Source: Rhyacophila brunnea
Lineage: Eukaryota > Arthropoda > Insecta > Trichoptera > Rhyacophilidae
Assembly (NCBI GenBank): GCA_022495005.1
Contig: JAGYXB010001067.1
Span: forward strand, 620,001 to 684,000
DNA: 64,000 nucleotides
Direction: 5' to 3'
Shown here: positions 45,653 through 57,369 of the stretch, one piece after another
How positions within the stretch are numbered: position 1 is the first letter of the stretch
Layout of the letters: each line of letters opens with the position of its first letter
The notes under the pieces: generated by a model
Databases searched by the model: none
What the model was told of the DNA's origin: nothing
The model's input: only the letters and a program-made list of their open reading frames with translations
Translations under genes and position numbers: made by a program

Positions 45653-46916
45653 TATACGTGTAATCTATAATGTAACAGTGTATAAATGTACCTATAGCTA
45701 AACCTCATCTGAGACTTCCACGCCTGGTTTGTAAATACAAGTAGATTTGAACAATTCGCATTTTTTTAAATTTACTGACTGCAATTCTGATTTCATCTTA
45801 TCGACAATCAATTTATTATTGGAAAATTAACAAAAAAAACTGTTCCTTATTTCCATCAATATCAAGCATCGTGCATATACGTAACCAAGTTTAAAAACTA
45901 AAAACATTCACAACGGCACGCTGTTAAAACAATAAAATTAAATTTGAAAAACAATATCATCACTGAAAATGTCCACGTCTATTGGATAAGGGGGTCACAT
46001 AATTTTCCGTCTCGTGAAAACCTTTAAGTATACTTTTTTTTTTACTCAATTATAAAACTATCTGGCAAGTTGCACTTTGTAGAATTTGTCGCAGAAAACA
46101 TGCACCAGCTTGCCAGAACCCTGGCAAAACTCAGGTGGAAATCACTGGATTACAGTTACGATTCTCAATGCCAATGAATAATAATTAATGCTACTAAAAC
46201 TGAAAAAATATAGGTATTATTAAAAACAATAAAAACGGTTAATACAACGCAATTTGTTGGATACACACACGTACAACGAATAAAACACACAATTGAAAAG
46301 AAAATATCTTTGAATAAACTGTTGACGAAAGATATATAACATAAATTAGGAGTGAAACAGTAGAGCAACCCGTGTCTAAAAAGAACTGCAACCATTTTTC
46401 ATGCGAGTGTGAATGACGCGGGTAAAACAGGATCCTGCTAAACCGACAGGAGACATGTGAATTTTTATATTATGACAGCGCAACACATGATGGATGCGTG
46501 CGAAACATGTGAATGGTATGTCAGTTGCGTATTACGTGTAACACGTTCGGTTTAATCTTAGATCCTATTACGAAAGAATTAATATAAAAAGCAATATGTT
46601 ACGGCAGTTAAATCTTGGAACCAAAAAATTAAAGGAAACTAAACATATAGGTATCTGAAGTATTTCTAATAGATCTTGGTGATTTGTTGGAGTAACATTC
46701 AAGTCAATGCGGAATGTCTGGGACACATACATCCAGACTTGAAATAATTAAAGAATTAAATAAAAACAAAATAAGAAATGAAAATCTTTTATCCACGTGG
46801 ATTCGCTTCATCTATATAGAATTTAGAATCAAATTCATTATAAATATTATTGTGAATTCAGTAAAATTTAATCATTTTGTTATATAATACTTACCTAATA
46901 TGGGTTAATTGTATTA
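45653..46916. other. Non-coding stretch, no gene seen
   Basis: AT-rich; no transposon ends, tRNA-like boxes or exon-like frames. The minus frame at 46165-46395 is hydrophobic by AT bias and is not called. Confidence 0.5.
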
Positions 46917-47520
46917 TTTATAAGCCGGCTATATAAGATCGCACGTCTGGAACGTGTCGAATACGTCGATGTGACATCATCGTTATTTACAAAACACACG
47001 TTGCCAAATGGAGCTTCGCATATGGGTCTAGGACGATTTGGCACCGAACAACTGGACGCCACGGAATTCGAAAATAAATAGACGTTAGGTACTTATAGGT
47101 ACCTACTTTAAAAAAATATTCAATATTATTATTTATATTGCAATGATTATATTATGATTTAATAGTTGGTGAGAATGTAAATATGCAGACGTAAACAATG
47201 ATTTAATCGTGCATATGTTTAAGTTCCAACTAAAAAAGAGTTTTTTATTTTATATAAAGCCTTAGGCATGGTAATTCTCAATCCGCGATAAAGAATACAT
47301 TATGTTAAGAGTAAAATAAATTCAAACTACTAAGTAGTAGATAGAAACTGATTAAAATACCTCGTCTGCACGTGTCTACGACAGTGCGGCGTCCAATTGT
47401 CCGGAGGCCAGTCGTCCCATTCCCTTCGTAGATTGGTCGAATGTGACTTTTTAGTTTGAAAAAAAAATCTAGTGCTGCTATCGACAAATCGCATGCTTCT
47501 CGGGCTGCGACTCGAATTGA
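46917..47520 (-). repeat. R2 repeat copy b, split by R3
   Basis: The two halves (46917-47023 and 47425-47520) together make about 200 bp matching, inverted, the R2 copies at 13307 and 56033 (agccggct, acgtgtcgaatacgtcgatg, caaatggagcttcg / gattggtcgaatgtgac, gcatgcttctcgggctgcg). The R3 element separates aatcta from the ggagctcc-type word that are adjacent in the other copies. Confidence 0.8.
47024..47424 (+). mobile_element. R3 element copy 2, 401 bp
   Basis: Starts GGGTCTAGGACGATTTGGCA and ends CCATTCCC, closely matching 1079-1482 throughout (gcataaagccttag-type words, aactactaagtagtagata). The flanks ttcgcata and ttcgtaga share six of eight bases, an eroded TSD with one extra T on the left. 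It lies inside an R2 repeat. Confidence 0.85.
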
Positions 47521-47776
47521 ATAAAATAAATGGTTTAATTACATAATATTTGTTTTGTTTTTGGATAGTCTCAAGGTGGGAGAGAGAATTGAACATGTTT
47601 ATTTCTGTAAGTTTTATAATATATTTAAGCGTAGACAAGTGGTTTAATTTGCAGTCTTGAATCATGATAATGATTTTACAACCGAAATAACTATTGACTA
47701 ATATACAACGTGCAGAATTTAATATATTTTATTATCATTTAGAAAAATGGAAACTATCAAGTAGATGCTAATTCAA

Positions 47777-48025
47777 TCAATAGTGCTGCTTTACGGTAAT
47801 GAGTCATGCTGGTTGCTAAAGATATTGTTGGTTTTGTCGTATTCTATATTGATGTCGCTATTTCTACATTTAGGCGACCTCCTTTCTTCGACACCACCAG
47901 TGATCACCCTCCTCACCGATCTGGTTGAATCTCTCCTGATTTTAATGTGTTTACGAAGACTTAGGAAACATGTCTCAAGCATGTGGATGACGGGTGTTCT
48001 TTTATACCAAACTATTATAACATGA
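47777..48025 (+). pseudogene. Possible reverse transcriptase tail relic
   Basis: The frame opens SIVLLYGNESCWLLK, matching the LLYG-E-W motif seen at 14358-14471, but the downstream residues show no further family pattern. May be a shifted, decayed fragment of the same kind of element. Weak. Confidence 0.3.
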
Positions 48026-48729
48026 AGACAGGCGGCACAAGCACAGGTTGGTTGATTTTGTAATGCTGCGGTTTTATATTACGAAAAATATATAAATGCT
48101 CTATCTGCAGATAATATTAAGCGGGCAAGTAGTCATTGATTTTCAATACACTTGGATGTAAGAAGAGATGAAAACTTTATCTTCCTCGTACAATATAGAC
48201 TATGAACAATCCAGCCGATCGTCAGGGAGGAAATGTTTCCAGCGTTAATTCAAAGCGAAAAGCGTGTTCCGCGGTGATTTTCCGACGCCGCACTTTAACT
48301 GGAGTTAATTGAGGTGAAAACGACGCTCGGCTCTGTTGCTTATAAATAAATACGACGTCAAATTTTCTAGGCGTCGCGACGCCGTGCCGAACTAACTCTG
48401 TCGGAGCGTTAATTTCATCCCACGATACTTAACATCATCATTTGGTTTATGGTGTTCATTATTCTTAACTAGAGAACTCGTTTACGTATTTTGTTTATTC
48501 GACGAATCTTCTCGATATTCACTGCGATACGCGACAGTGAAATTTAAACAGATTATTAACGAAGTAGCTCTAAAGTTTGATTAGTTTCCCTGTCTCGTAT
48601 ATCTAGCATGGAAGTTACTAGTTACACTATTGCTTCAATTTTAGATTTACTTGTTAAGTATATATTGCATTAAATTAAAAATAAAAACAATTTATAAAGA
48701 GCATTTCACTCAATTTCAAATAAAATTTA
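48026..48729. other. Non-coding stretch with CpG-richer patch
   Basis: 48220-48430 is GC- and CpG-richer (gaaaagcgtgttccgcggtg, ctaggcgtcgcgacgccg) with no open frame. It could be regulatory or conserved non-coding DNA; this is inference from composition only. Confidence 0.35.
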
Positions 48730-48995
48730 AGAAAAATTTATCAGTACCTACCTAACGTCAAAATATTAAAAAAATAACCAAACCATAATCGATAAAAAAC
48801 ATTCTTATATCTGTAAAATACATATCTAAAATGATGTAGATATAGTTTAATGGCATACTTTTAGTTATTTCATAGATAAACGAATAATTTTTGACTATTA
48901 TCTACTATGAATACTACTATAAGACAGAGTTTAACTGAATTTTAAAAACTAACAAATATTATCTACACATTGTAGTGTTAGTTCAATTAAGAGCG
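48730..48995 (+). repeat. R5-related fragment
   Basis: Resembles the interior and right arm of R5 (34640-35220): ccaaaccataatcgataa, gtttaactgaattttaaaaa, acattgtagtgttagttcaa. Ends are missing. Confidence 0.5.
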
Positions 48996-49354
48996 TACTT
49001 CAGTGAAACGACAAATAATTTTCAACAGTAGGTGCGACGAAATTTCTCACTAGTCGCCAATCGGAGACAGACGGTCGAGGTGACCGCACGTCGATTTGTT
49101 TTGTCATGTCATCGGATGAAAATATTCTTAAATCGTGTAAAGATGACCAAAAAAACTTTCCGTATGTACTTAAAAAAGAAAAAATGTCAATGAATATACT
49201 ATTATTATTACTAATATAACAATAAACATAACATTAAATAGACGCATGTTGGATTTTTATGAAAATTATATTTCGTTCGGCACGCGTCATTTGCACAACC
49301 CGCGCATCGCCTAGCCACGATCTTTTTAGAACATGCCTCAACTGTAGTATAGCA

Positions 49355-49853
49355 TTAAGGCATAAAGCCCACCAAAAAAGCGTTCGGTGCGCTCACTACT
49401 GAGTATGCCCCCTCCCACCCGCGCATTGCCCTTCACCTATGTAATAAGGGGCCCAAGATGCACAAAATAATTATTATTATCAGCGTCTCTCATAACAAAG
49501 CAATACAAATATTATATTATTTCTCGGGGCTTGTAATTACGCAATAACTAAACAATGAGTTCTCTGTTATTAAATAATGGCTTCTCGCCGACGACGACGG
49601 CTTCTATCGACGACGCTTCCAGAGCGTGATTTTGCTCGCCGTGTTCAATGAATGGACTACGTTGTATTTTCGTTAATTCGTCCGGCTGAAAAGCCACCAA
49701 CGGTGACTCATGGGGCAGGCGGGCACAAAGCGTCGTCAAATCCAGTGTGCGCTGGCGTATTTGATTACGTTGTATTTTCGATGATTTACACGCCACTTGT
49801 GAAATTTTGCGCGAGAGCTCGCGCTCGCTCCGTTAAGTGGGTTTTACGCCTAA
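49355..49853 (+). mobile_element. R4 TIR element copy 2, uninterrupted
   Basis: TTAAGGCATAAAGCCCACC at the left and (inverted) CTTAGGCGTAAAACCCAC at the right; 499 bp. Inverted relative to 34400-35494, it contains the single word gcttctcgcc (near 49588) where that copy carries R5. The overlapping frames on both strands here (49548-49882) arise because the element is GC-richer and has few stops; they are not called genes. Confidence 0.85.
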
Positions 49854-49867
49854 GACAGATACGTTTG

Positions 49868-49918
49868 ACTGACAAAGTTTAGTGTACACTATTAATGTCG
49901 GATCTTAACAGCCTATCT
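49868..49918 (-). repeat. R5 element terminus, solo
   Basis: agtgtacactattaatgtcg then gatcttaacagcctatctccacc, matching the R5 right end. It begins about 15 bases after the R4 terminus. The rest of R5 is absent. Confidence 0.6.
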
Positions 49919-51100
49919 CCACCGGTAATAATGGTAAACTTTTTTGCATGCGTTATTTTATTTTGCGAGACCCAGAAACGTTGAGAATCTATCTCTACAT
50001 TATAATATATTGTGACATTTTCATGTTTTTAACCTTTCGCAATAAACTGAAAATACGTTTCCATTTAAATTATTTATAGCGTGTATTTAAAAACACCCCA
50101 AACGACTATTACTATACATAAAACTAGCAATAAATGCCGGAGCCTTTAACGAAAACGATAACATATATTTAATATTGCCGTAACCTAGGGGTTTAACATT
50201 CTAACTGCTCTAGGATTGATGACATAACTAATTACATTGTAGATTTCTCGCTGTAGTTAATTCCACAGTTTAATAGGAAACGTTAGAATCAGCGTTAAAT
50301 CAAATCATTTCACTGCGAGCGATATCCGATGATGGGTTAATAACTCGAAATAGCTTTCAGGCATAATTGTTTCCCGGATATTATAGTTACGTAATTCACT
50401 CTATATCAGGGATAAGCAACTATTGCTAGATGCGTATTTTCATATAAAAAAAATATATAAAATGGGTACTGAAATATTCCAATGATGCCAATGGACAATA
50501 CAAGTATTAGTGCTACTGTTTTTTATGTCACTGACAATTTTTCATCATATAATGCATATAATAAATAAACACGCGAAAGCTTTGAATTTCCAAATATGAA
50601 AAATAAAATAATTATAACACGTATTAGGATTGCATTGCAGACATATTATGAAGTAGTATTTATAACAATTTAATATAACAATATAACAGGAACAGAAAGG
50701 GGTATTTTTGTATTAAAGATCGACAGGCTTTAAAAAAGATAAGACAAATCTATATTTATAAATAGGTATAAACCTAGATAAATACTGAAAAATAAAACTG
50801 GGTAATTATTAAGATATATATTAAGCCTATCGGTAGTGACATTCTATGTGGTTAGACAAGTCATAGATTACCAAGGGGTGGCATATTAAATAATACAAAT
50901 TATGAAAATAGATTATGCGGAGAAGCCACCTTCTTGCGATGGAAATGTAACCATTATCGTAGGCTATGGATATGTATAGCAGAATTTATTTTTGCATGTA
51001 TTTGTTTAAGATAGACACGCAGAATTAATGATTTCTCACCATTATGAGAAATCATTATTCAATAGATTAAAAATAGTAAAGAGTGGCATTTTAATTTTAC
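49919..51100. other. Non-coding stretch, no gene seen
   Basis: AT-rich. A lone hAT-like end CAGGGATAAGCAACTATTGC begins near 50409; no partner was found. No exon-like frame. Confidence 0.45.
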
Positions 51101-51537
51101 TTAAGGGGGGACTGCAAAGCGTACGTCAAAATTGAGCTTTTATGCTATTTTCAAAGCATGATCTTGGACATTCCTTAAACGTTGTAGATACTCTATTTAC
51201 ATAATTTTGAAGCCTTATTATCCTTTATATTTATTTTAAACATTTGATGACTGCATAAAGTATTTATATTACATAAAATAGTATTCTTTTAAACCTCTCG
51301 CTCTAATGTTTTAGAATATAGTCATATTTCAGTACGTCGATGTGAAGTGGTGTTAAGATTTTTTATATTTATTAATTTTTAAAAGCATTTATAAAACCAT
51401 TAGTAAAATTTATATCGACATTATTATAGTGAAATATTTACGATAAAAATTTATATTGATAATCTCTATGATCCCAAATTTGACAAGAATTAGGCATTTT
51501 ATTATTCAAAAAATGGGCAAGATTTACACACTTCGAG
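51101..51537 (+). mobile_element. R1 TTAA element copy D, 3'-truncated
   Basis: TTAA at 51101-51104 followed by GGGGGGACTGCAAAGCG, then the family body (gatcttggacattccttaaa, gtagatactctatttac, attttgaagccttattatcc) as far as gggcaagatttacacac near 51530. The right TIR is missing. The Helitron target word here reads gtagatactctattt. Confidence 0.82.
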
Positions 51538-52914
51538 ATTATCAATATATTTGGATAATCAAGGTTGTCAATTTTGAAAAGTGTTTCTGGGAAAATGTGG
51601 TGTGATTGTTACACGTAAAAGTATACCCATTTTTTCATCAGCAAAAAAAAGGTTTTGAAATTTTATGTTCTCAAAATCTAGAGTTTTTCCTGCTAAATAG
51701 TTTGTTTTCGTAACCCGACTGGCTTGTTTATGTCAACGACAGTTGACAACACTGGTTCAGATGGAGGTTCCTCGAAATTTCACAAAACTTTTTTTAAGGG
51801 TACCTTAAAAAAATGGTTGGTAATCACTGTTTTATACCGTTAACGTAAGCAACACTGCAGAAAAGATACAAACGTATTTTTAAATCCCCCTAAGCTCAAA
51901 AGCATATTTTCAAAAAGAATTATTATTATCGGCCACCACGCCCGCAATTTATTCGTAATAAAAATTCAACCACCTTAGTATTAACCCCTCGGCCCCTCGC
52001 CCGGTTGACGACAATATGATTTGATTAATACAATCCGGCCGGGAACGGTGAACACACCAAAAAAACTTCTAAAGCGCATCTCATTATCTCGCGATACACA
52101 CAAGGGATCGCTGTGGGTATCTTATGTCATTGTATTTTGTTTTGTAAATATTCGTCTCTGAAGACTTTTGATAAAAATTAGCCCTAAAAAACCGTGTCCG
52201 GAAAATTGTAAGTATGGAATTCGACATATCACATTTTATCACGAAGTATGGCATTAAGATTAAATCCATGTCTAAATAAAGAACTTAAAAAACCATCATG
52301 TTAAAAACTACCAGAATATAAGGGAAAGATAGAAGAAGATATGCAGGTAAGTAAATTAAACATACGTTAAGGTAAAGCAGGTTAGCAAGTAGGTGCTCGT
52401 AAGTATCAATCCGTACAAATTATTATTCTTATTGAATCTAATAAAATTGAAACATTACTCAACTTCTGTAGTACTACTCTTCTAGGAATACCGAAAACGT
52501 GATGCAACTATCTGGATGGCCTCCTAGATATAAGCACCCACTGACGTCATGTGGGGGTAGGCAACTTATGCATTGCTTAGGGTCGGCAAATTAAAGAACG
52601 AGTGCGATCATTACAGCTTTTGAAACTTATGGCGGTTTTCCATAAAACAGACGATGCGGTTTCTTCGTTAGAAAGTACCAACGACATAGTTTAAAAAATA
52701 TATAAGGGGACCTCCAAAGTTGTCAGTGCCACGGAACTCTGCTTACATTATACCACCGCTATTTGAGAGTAGGTTTAATGGAAATGCCCTTATGCTCAGT
52801 ATGCTTATGTTGCATTTCATCTGTATAAGGTAGACGAAAATAAATGGGTAGTAGAAAAGGTAGATATTTACCTAAAACATTTGCATATGATTTGAGACTT
52901 AATAATTACAGGAT
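51538..52914. other. Non-coding stretch, no gene seen
   Basis: Includes GC-richer patches at 51935-52060 (ggcccctcgcccggttgacg) and 52500-52600 (actgacgtcatgtgggggta). No frame or transposon end supported. Confidence 0.4.
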
Positions 52915-53375
52915 AAAAAGAACTTTTTATATACAACTTTTTTAAATTTTCTGTTGAATTATTATGCGCAGTATGCTCAAACTTGCACTTGATATGAAGT
53001 AAATAAAAAACAAACAAACAAACAAATATAGAATACTGAAATGTCATTTTGACATTTAATATTGATTTACATAGTAACGCACGTATATATTAATAATTTA
53101 GTTGCTAGGACCACCCACTTAGCAACCAATAATATTCTTTTACTTTTACGGATTTTTCTGAAATAACTTTCCATACAAAACAGAATTAACTGAAAATTCA
53201 ATTCTGCTTAAAGATGCCTAAAAGTATTAAAAGAATGTATTGGCATCGTGTTCTGATATATTCTAAAAGTTTCAAATGTCTAGCTAGTCGGAAAATTAGT
53301 TAAAAATCGATTGCAAGATTTGTACTGGACAAACAACCACCGGACGAACAAGAATACGAGCTAATAAAAACGTTG
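52915..53375 (+). repeat. R7 dispersed repeat copy 2
   Basis: Related to 5025-5430 over the whole length, with an extra segment (about 52980-53035, including a caaacaaacaaac run) not in copy 1. Ends gaatacgagctaataaaaacg like copy 1. No ends of a recognised class. Confidence 0.75.
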
Positions 53376-54041
53376 GAAAATGAAAGAGTATGGCATTCTA
53401 AGTTGTCCAAGGGTGGCACTTTGCCTTGGGATCCTTATAGAATTCGTTCGCGAAGCCCTAAGTTTCACTTACTACCATCACATGTTTCAAGAGATTATAA
53501 TATGCATTTTTATAATCTCAAAAACGTCAGTGTATGCCTCCGTATTAGCATTCCCCTCGCGTCACGCGGCGGGGGAGGAGCGGGAGTGAAGGACGATGGA
53601 TAATGGACAGAGGCGCCTCCCTTGAGGGCCTCCGCTGCATTCAAATTAGATTTGCAGCCGCTAGGTGTCCCTTTACATAAGCCTCGAGTGAATAGAGATT
53701 GGCGAGCCACCGTGCGTTCGAACGCACCCCTACAGAACGTCAGCTGTAACCACAGTGTATGGCATATTCGGATATATTGTATCGGGTCGTTTTGAAATTG
53801 GTAATTTCGCAGCGAACGGGTTGGAAACTGATGCATTGTCGCTAATACTATTATAACGTTCGCCATTATTGAGTTATCGTTAATATAACATACGAGAATG
53901 CGTTCATTAATAATAAAATTGATCGAGACTTCTGTTGTGAAAGCAATGATGAGTCATAATGATCATATTTATTCGATACGACATATCGAATAAATTTTAT
54001 AAATCAATATAATATAAAACATAATCATTTTGGCGCGAGTT
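53376..54041. other. Non-coding or unrecognised stretch
   Basis: Overlapping frames occur on both strands at 53373-53866 because the DNA is GC-richer (ctcgcgtcacgcggcggggg). The longest, minus 53510-53866 (118 codons), lacks any motif, and its proline run comes from a G-rich tract. None is called. Confidence 0.35.
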
Positions 54042-54049
54042 CATTTACA

Positions 54050-54525
54050 CAGGGGTAGTCAACCTGGTCCCTACCGCCCGCTAGTGGGCGTTCCAGCTTT
54101 CATGGTGGGTGGTAGGGGTTTTAAAAACATTTTTATTATGTTTCCATAAAATATCCAGTATTTAGTTTAGCAGCATCAGCCTCGAGGATCATATTAATAA
54201 TTTAATCAATTAAATGTAATTTCATCGGGCTTCGTGCTTCTATGTATGCAAAGTATAAACAAAAAGATATATTTAACTACAGTAAGTTGTTTTATAAAGA
54301 TTTATTCTGCCAAACTTAGCGAAAGTCTGACATAAAGTATTTGTTAAGTAATTATTATTATATACTTTAACTTGCTGTAACACTGCGTTATAAATTTTAT
54401 AAAGTATAGTTACTTCTCTACTTTATAAATCACCATTACTGTGGAACAGATGGGCGGTTAGAAAATTTTACTACTAACAGAGATACAAAAGTGAGCGGTA
54501 GGTATAAAAAGGTTGATTACCCCTG
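54050..54525 (+). mobile_element. hAT-like element with CAGGGGTARTCAACCT ends
   Basis: Starts CAGGGGTAGTCAACCTGGTC and ends (inverted) CAGGGGTAATCAACCTTTTT; gtagg/accgc words near both ends also pair. The adjacent words atttaca (54043-54049) and attaaca (54526-54532) differ at one base, an eroded TSD. CAGGGG ends are usual for hAT. No transposase left in 476 bp. Confidence 0.8.
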
Positions 54526-54532
54526 ATTAACA

Positions 54533-56032
54533 GCTCAACTAACAGTGGCAAATATTGTCTGTTAGACGGAGGTAATCAATTACAACAAACGAAAAGATTA
54601 CCCATACAAACATGACACAGTGATTAAAAGTGTTACAATTAATATAGGCGCTGTTATAGGTGTAATTGTGTAATAGGTCAATGACACGTGTGAATCCATA
54701 TATTATCATTGTAGTTGTGATCGATTGACCAAATCAAAGCCGGTTTGATTTTATTGAAATTGACGCGTTTTTACCAACAGGCGGAAAACAAATAGCAAAG
54801 TATTCAATTTCCGACATTGTTTGAGAGGTATGAAATAAGGTTAGTTGACCGTCGTCTTTAAATGGATACACACACCATCTACTACGAATTAGAGAATTTA
54901 TATGAAACCTACTCACAAAAGAGGTGGTTTAAGGTACGTGGTTGTTTATAGCGCCGACAGGTTTGGAGGTACCTTTGAGAAAATTTGGCCTGCAATAAAC
55001 CGGCATTATGTAAGTATATGGATTATATCATAAATAGTCCGGTGTTCGAATTTAGAACTAAGTTCATCACAGTACAAAAAATATTGAATACCTATGTCAA
55101 ATGTTAGCATGTGGCGCCCTCACTCAGCGGACAACTAATACTGGTGGATCTATACAATACACTACGATAGTTATGTTGTCTGAATTTTTTAAGCTACGAT
55201 TATTTTTTTTTAACTAAGATGTCGACATTTTCTAATAAAGCGATCGCAAATATTCTGCTTCATTGAAAACCGCCACTCGTCTAAAAAAATGTAATATTTG
55301 TATTCGTTCCTTCATTTGCCACCCTTCTTAATGTGGTGCCCCTATGCAATGCATGACATGCCTATACCGACGGGATGTCACTGCAGGTAGGGGTTTGGGG
55401 CTGCCAATCGAAGAAGAAAATTAATTCGATTCGAAATTCGAACAAGCTTCAAAATTCCTAATATGAAAAGCGTACAAGATTCCTTTTATGAAAAGTAGGT
55501 ACAAGGTCTTCAATTAAATTAATGAATAAACTCAAGCGACCTACAATATATTTTTTAAATATTATCCAGATAAATACTAACCATCAGTAATGGAAAGCTA
55601 TATTACCATCCCCAAAGACTACTTTTCCAAATGAGAGTTTGGTTTATATCAAAATTCGTTGGGATTCGCTGTCAAAATATCAAGAAGTCCCCAATAAGGT
55701 ATGCGAAGAGAGGGGTGCATTATCACCAAATAAAATAACAAAACGGTGCAAAGCAGTGATAGTAAGATTGTTATTATTTTACCCATGCCAATTTGCATTT
55801 TATTACTTTCTAAAATTCTACAGTAATAATGACTCGCTGTGATTGGTTATGTAAAGGCTAAGGATTCTTAGCTATTTAAATATTTTTTTGAGTGGCCCCA
55901 CAACAAAATATCAAAAATATCTATCTCTTTCAAACAATTTTGAAACATTTAAGCTCTATTTGTCAGCTTCTATTTTTAAATATTTTTGGATAATTACATA
56001 TTTTTACAGATAGCTAGAGATAGATAGATAGA
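54533..56032. other. Non-coding stretch, no gene seen
   Basis: AT-rich; the 67-codon frame at 55639-55842 has no motif. No transposon ends were found. Confidence 0.45.
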
Positions 56033-56207
56033 GAAGCATGCAACTTGTCGATTGCAACAGTACATGTTTTTTTCAAACTAAAAAGTCGCATTCAACCAAT
56101 CTGCGGAGCTCCAGTTGGCCAACTTGTGTTTTGTGAATAACGATGTCACATTGATGTATTCGACACGTTGCAGGCGAGACGAGTTTTGATGTGAGAGCCG
56201 GCTAAGA
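56033..56207 (+). repeat. R2 repeat copy c
   Basis: gagaagcatgcaacttgtcg to agagccggctaaga, closely matching copies at 13307 and 46917. Here the word caatctgcggagctcc is uninterrupted, so it shows the R3 target in copy b before insertion. Confidence 0.75.
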
Positions 56208-56879
56208 GTATATTGAAACGCTCTAGCTAGATACTGTCATGTGCTCAGTCTGAAACAACCATAATCATAATATACTCATCAAGTCACCTTGATGTTGTAC
56301 TCATTTCAGTTAGACGTATATTACGTAGAGAGTAAATTGAGAAAAGAATATGATTAATTTTCCTGGAATACAATCAGTAAAAGCTTTCATATAATTCGTC
56401 ATCAAATCTCAAACATCGGGTTTCTCATAGCTTGGTCATAGTTGGAGGTTTTCCCTTTAGTAAGCAGGGGTGTGCTGCCTGCACATCAAACGAGGGGGTC
56501 GACGCTGGGCTGCGTCATGTTAGCCTGATGCGAAGTGACATATTTGCGAGAATAATTTTAAAACCGCACTTCTTTGTCACTGGATGGCGGCGGAGAGCCC
56601 TCTAAAATATTAGCACGTTTCGTGTAACGTGATCTATATCCAACAAGAACAATACTATCGTCACCTCAATACTATAACTAGATAACTCTGATTTGGTCAT
56701 TGTCGGGAAAATAAAATTTAAACTTTACTCGATTAAAATTAAATAAAAATGGAAAAGGTTGCTTGTCTAAATGGGAAGATAACTAAATTATTTTATTTAT
56801 TTAATGTATTTTTGGTTTTCAAATTATCTAATATTTTCAAACACAAAATTAATACAGTTCCCATTAACTTCTGATTTTT
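56208..56879. other. Non-coding stretch, no gene seen
   Basis: A GC-richer patch at 56460-56540 (ggtgtgctgcctgcacatca, gggggtcgacgctgggctgc) has no frame. The rest is AT-rich. Confidence 0.4.
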
Positions 56880-57115
56880 TTTCCGACCTTGTCCGATCTT
56901 AATAGGATCATATGGGTCTCCACTGAGTAGAGGTTTGTATTAAAAGATTATGTTTTTTACGAGAAATGGATGTCAGCCACTTGCTCAACCTATTAGGTCC
57001 ATACCCTGACACACACAAATTGAAAAACAATATGTGTACTTACCCAGACCCAGGATTCGAACCTGGGACCCACGGCGTGATAGTCCAAAGCTTACACCGC
57101 TCGGCCACCGTGTGT
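56880..57115 (-). repeat. SINE, uninterrupted copy
   Basis: On the minus strand the head reads ggtggccgagcggtgtaagc (A-box) and caggttcgaatcctgg (B-box), then gggtaagtacacatattg, gagcaagtggctgacatcc, ctcgtaaaaaac, then a TTAA at the site where the 1560 copy is split, then ctcagtggagacccatatga. Its sequence proves the SINE was one unit before the TTAA element inserted at 1741. The tRNA-like head resembles serine/leucine types but its arms do not all pair. Confidence 0.8.
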
Positions 57116-57369
57116 TATTTTTTGATTTAGGTACTTAGTTTTATCATTTTGTAGAGAAGGAAATGTAGAATCATATTATTCAATAGATATCTTAAAAACT
57201 GAAAATCAAGTTATCTAGTGGTAGTATTGAGATGACGATATGCATATTGACAAGGCTGTCCAATAGTCGCGAAATATTCCGTAAGACACGTCCGACGCTC
57301 ATATTGTCAAATGTCATTAAACCATACATAGTTTTAGATATTTTATTCATATTGTTATCAGAATATTGT

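Noticed and set aside
49548..49882. Overlapping ORFs on both strands at 49.5-49.9 kb
   Set aside because: They lie in the GC-richer, non-coding R4 element; openness on both strands reflects base composition.
53510..53866. 118-codon minus-strand frame
   Set aside because: No motif; its proline run comes from a G-rich tract and it overlaps open frames on the other strand.
56995..57110. tRNA gene (serine/leucine type) on the minus strand
   Set aside because: A- and B-boxes are good, but the acceptor and anticodon arms do not pair and the sequence continues into a SINE body with relatives at 1560 and 43050.
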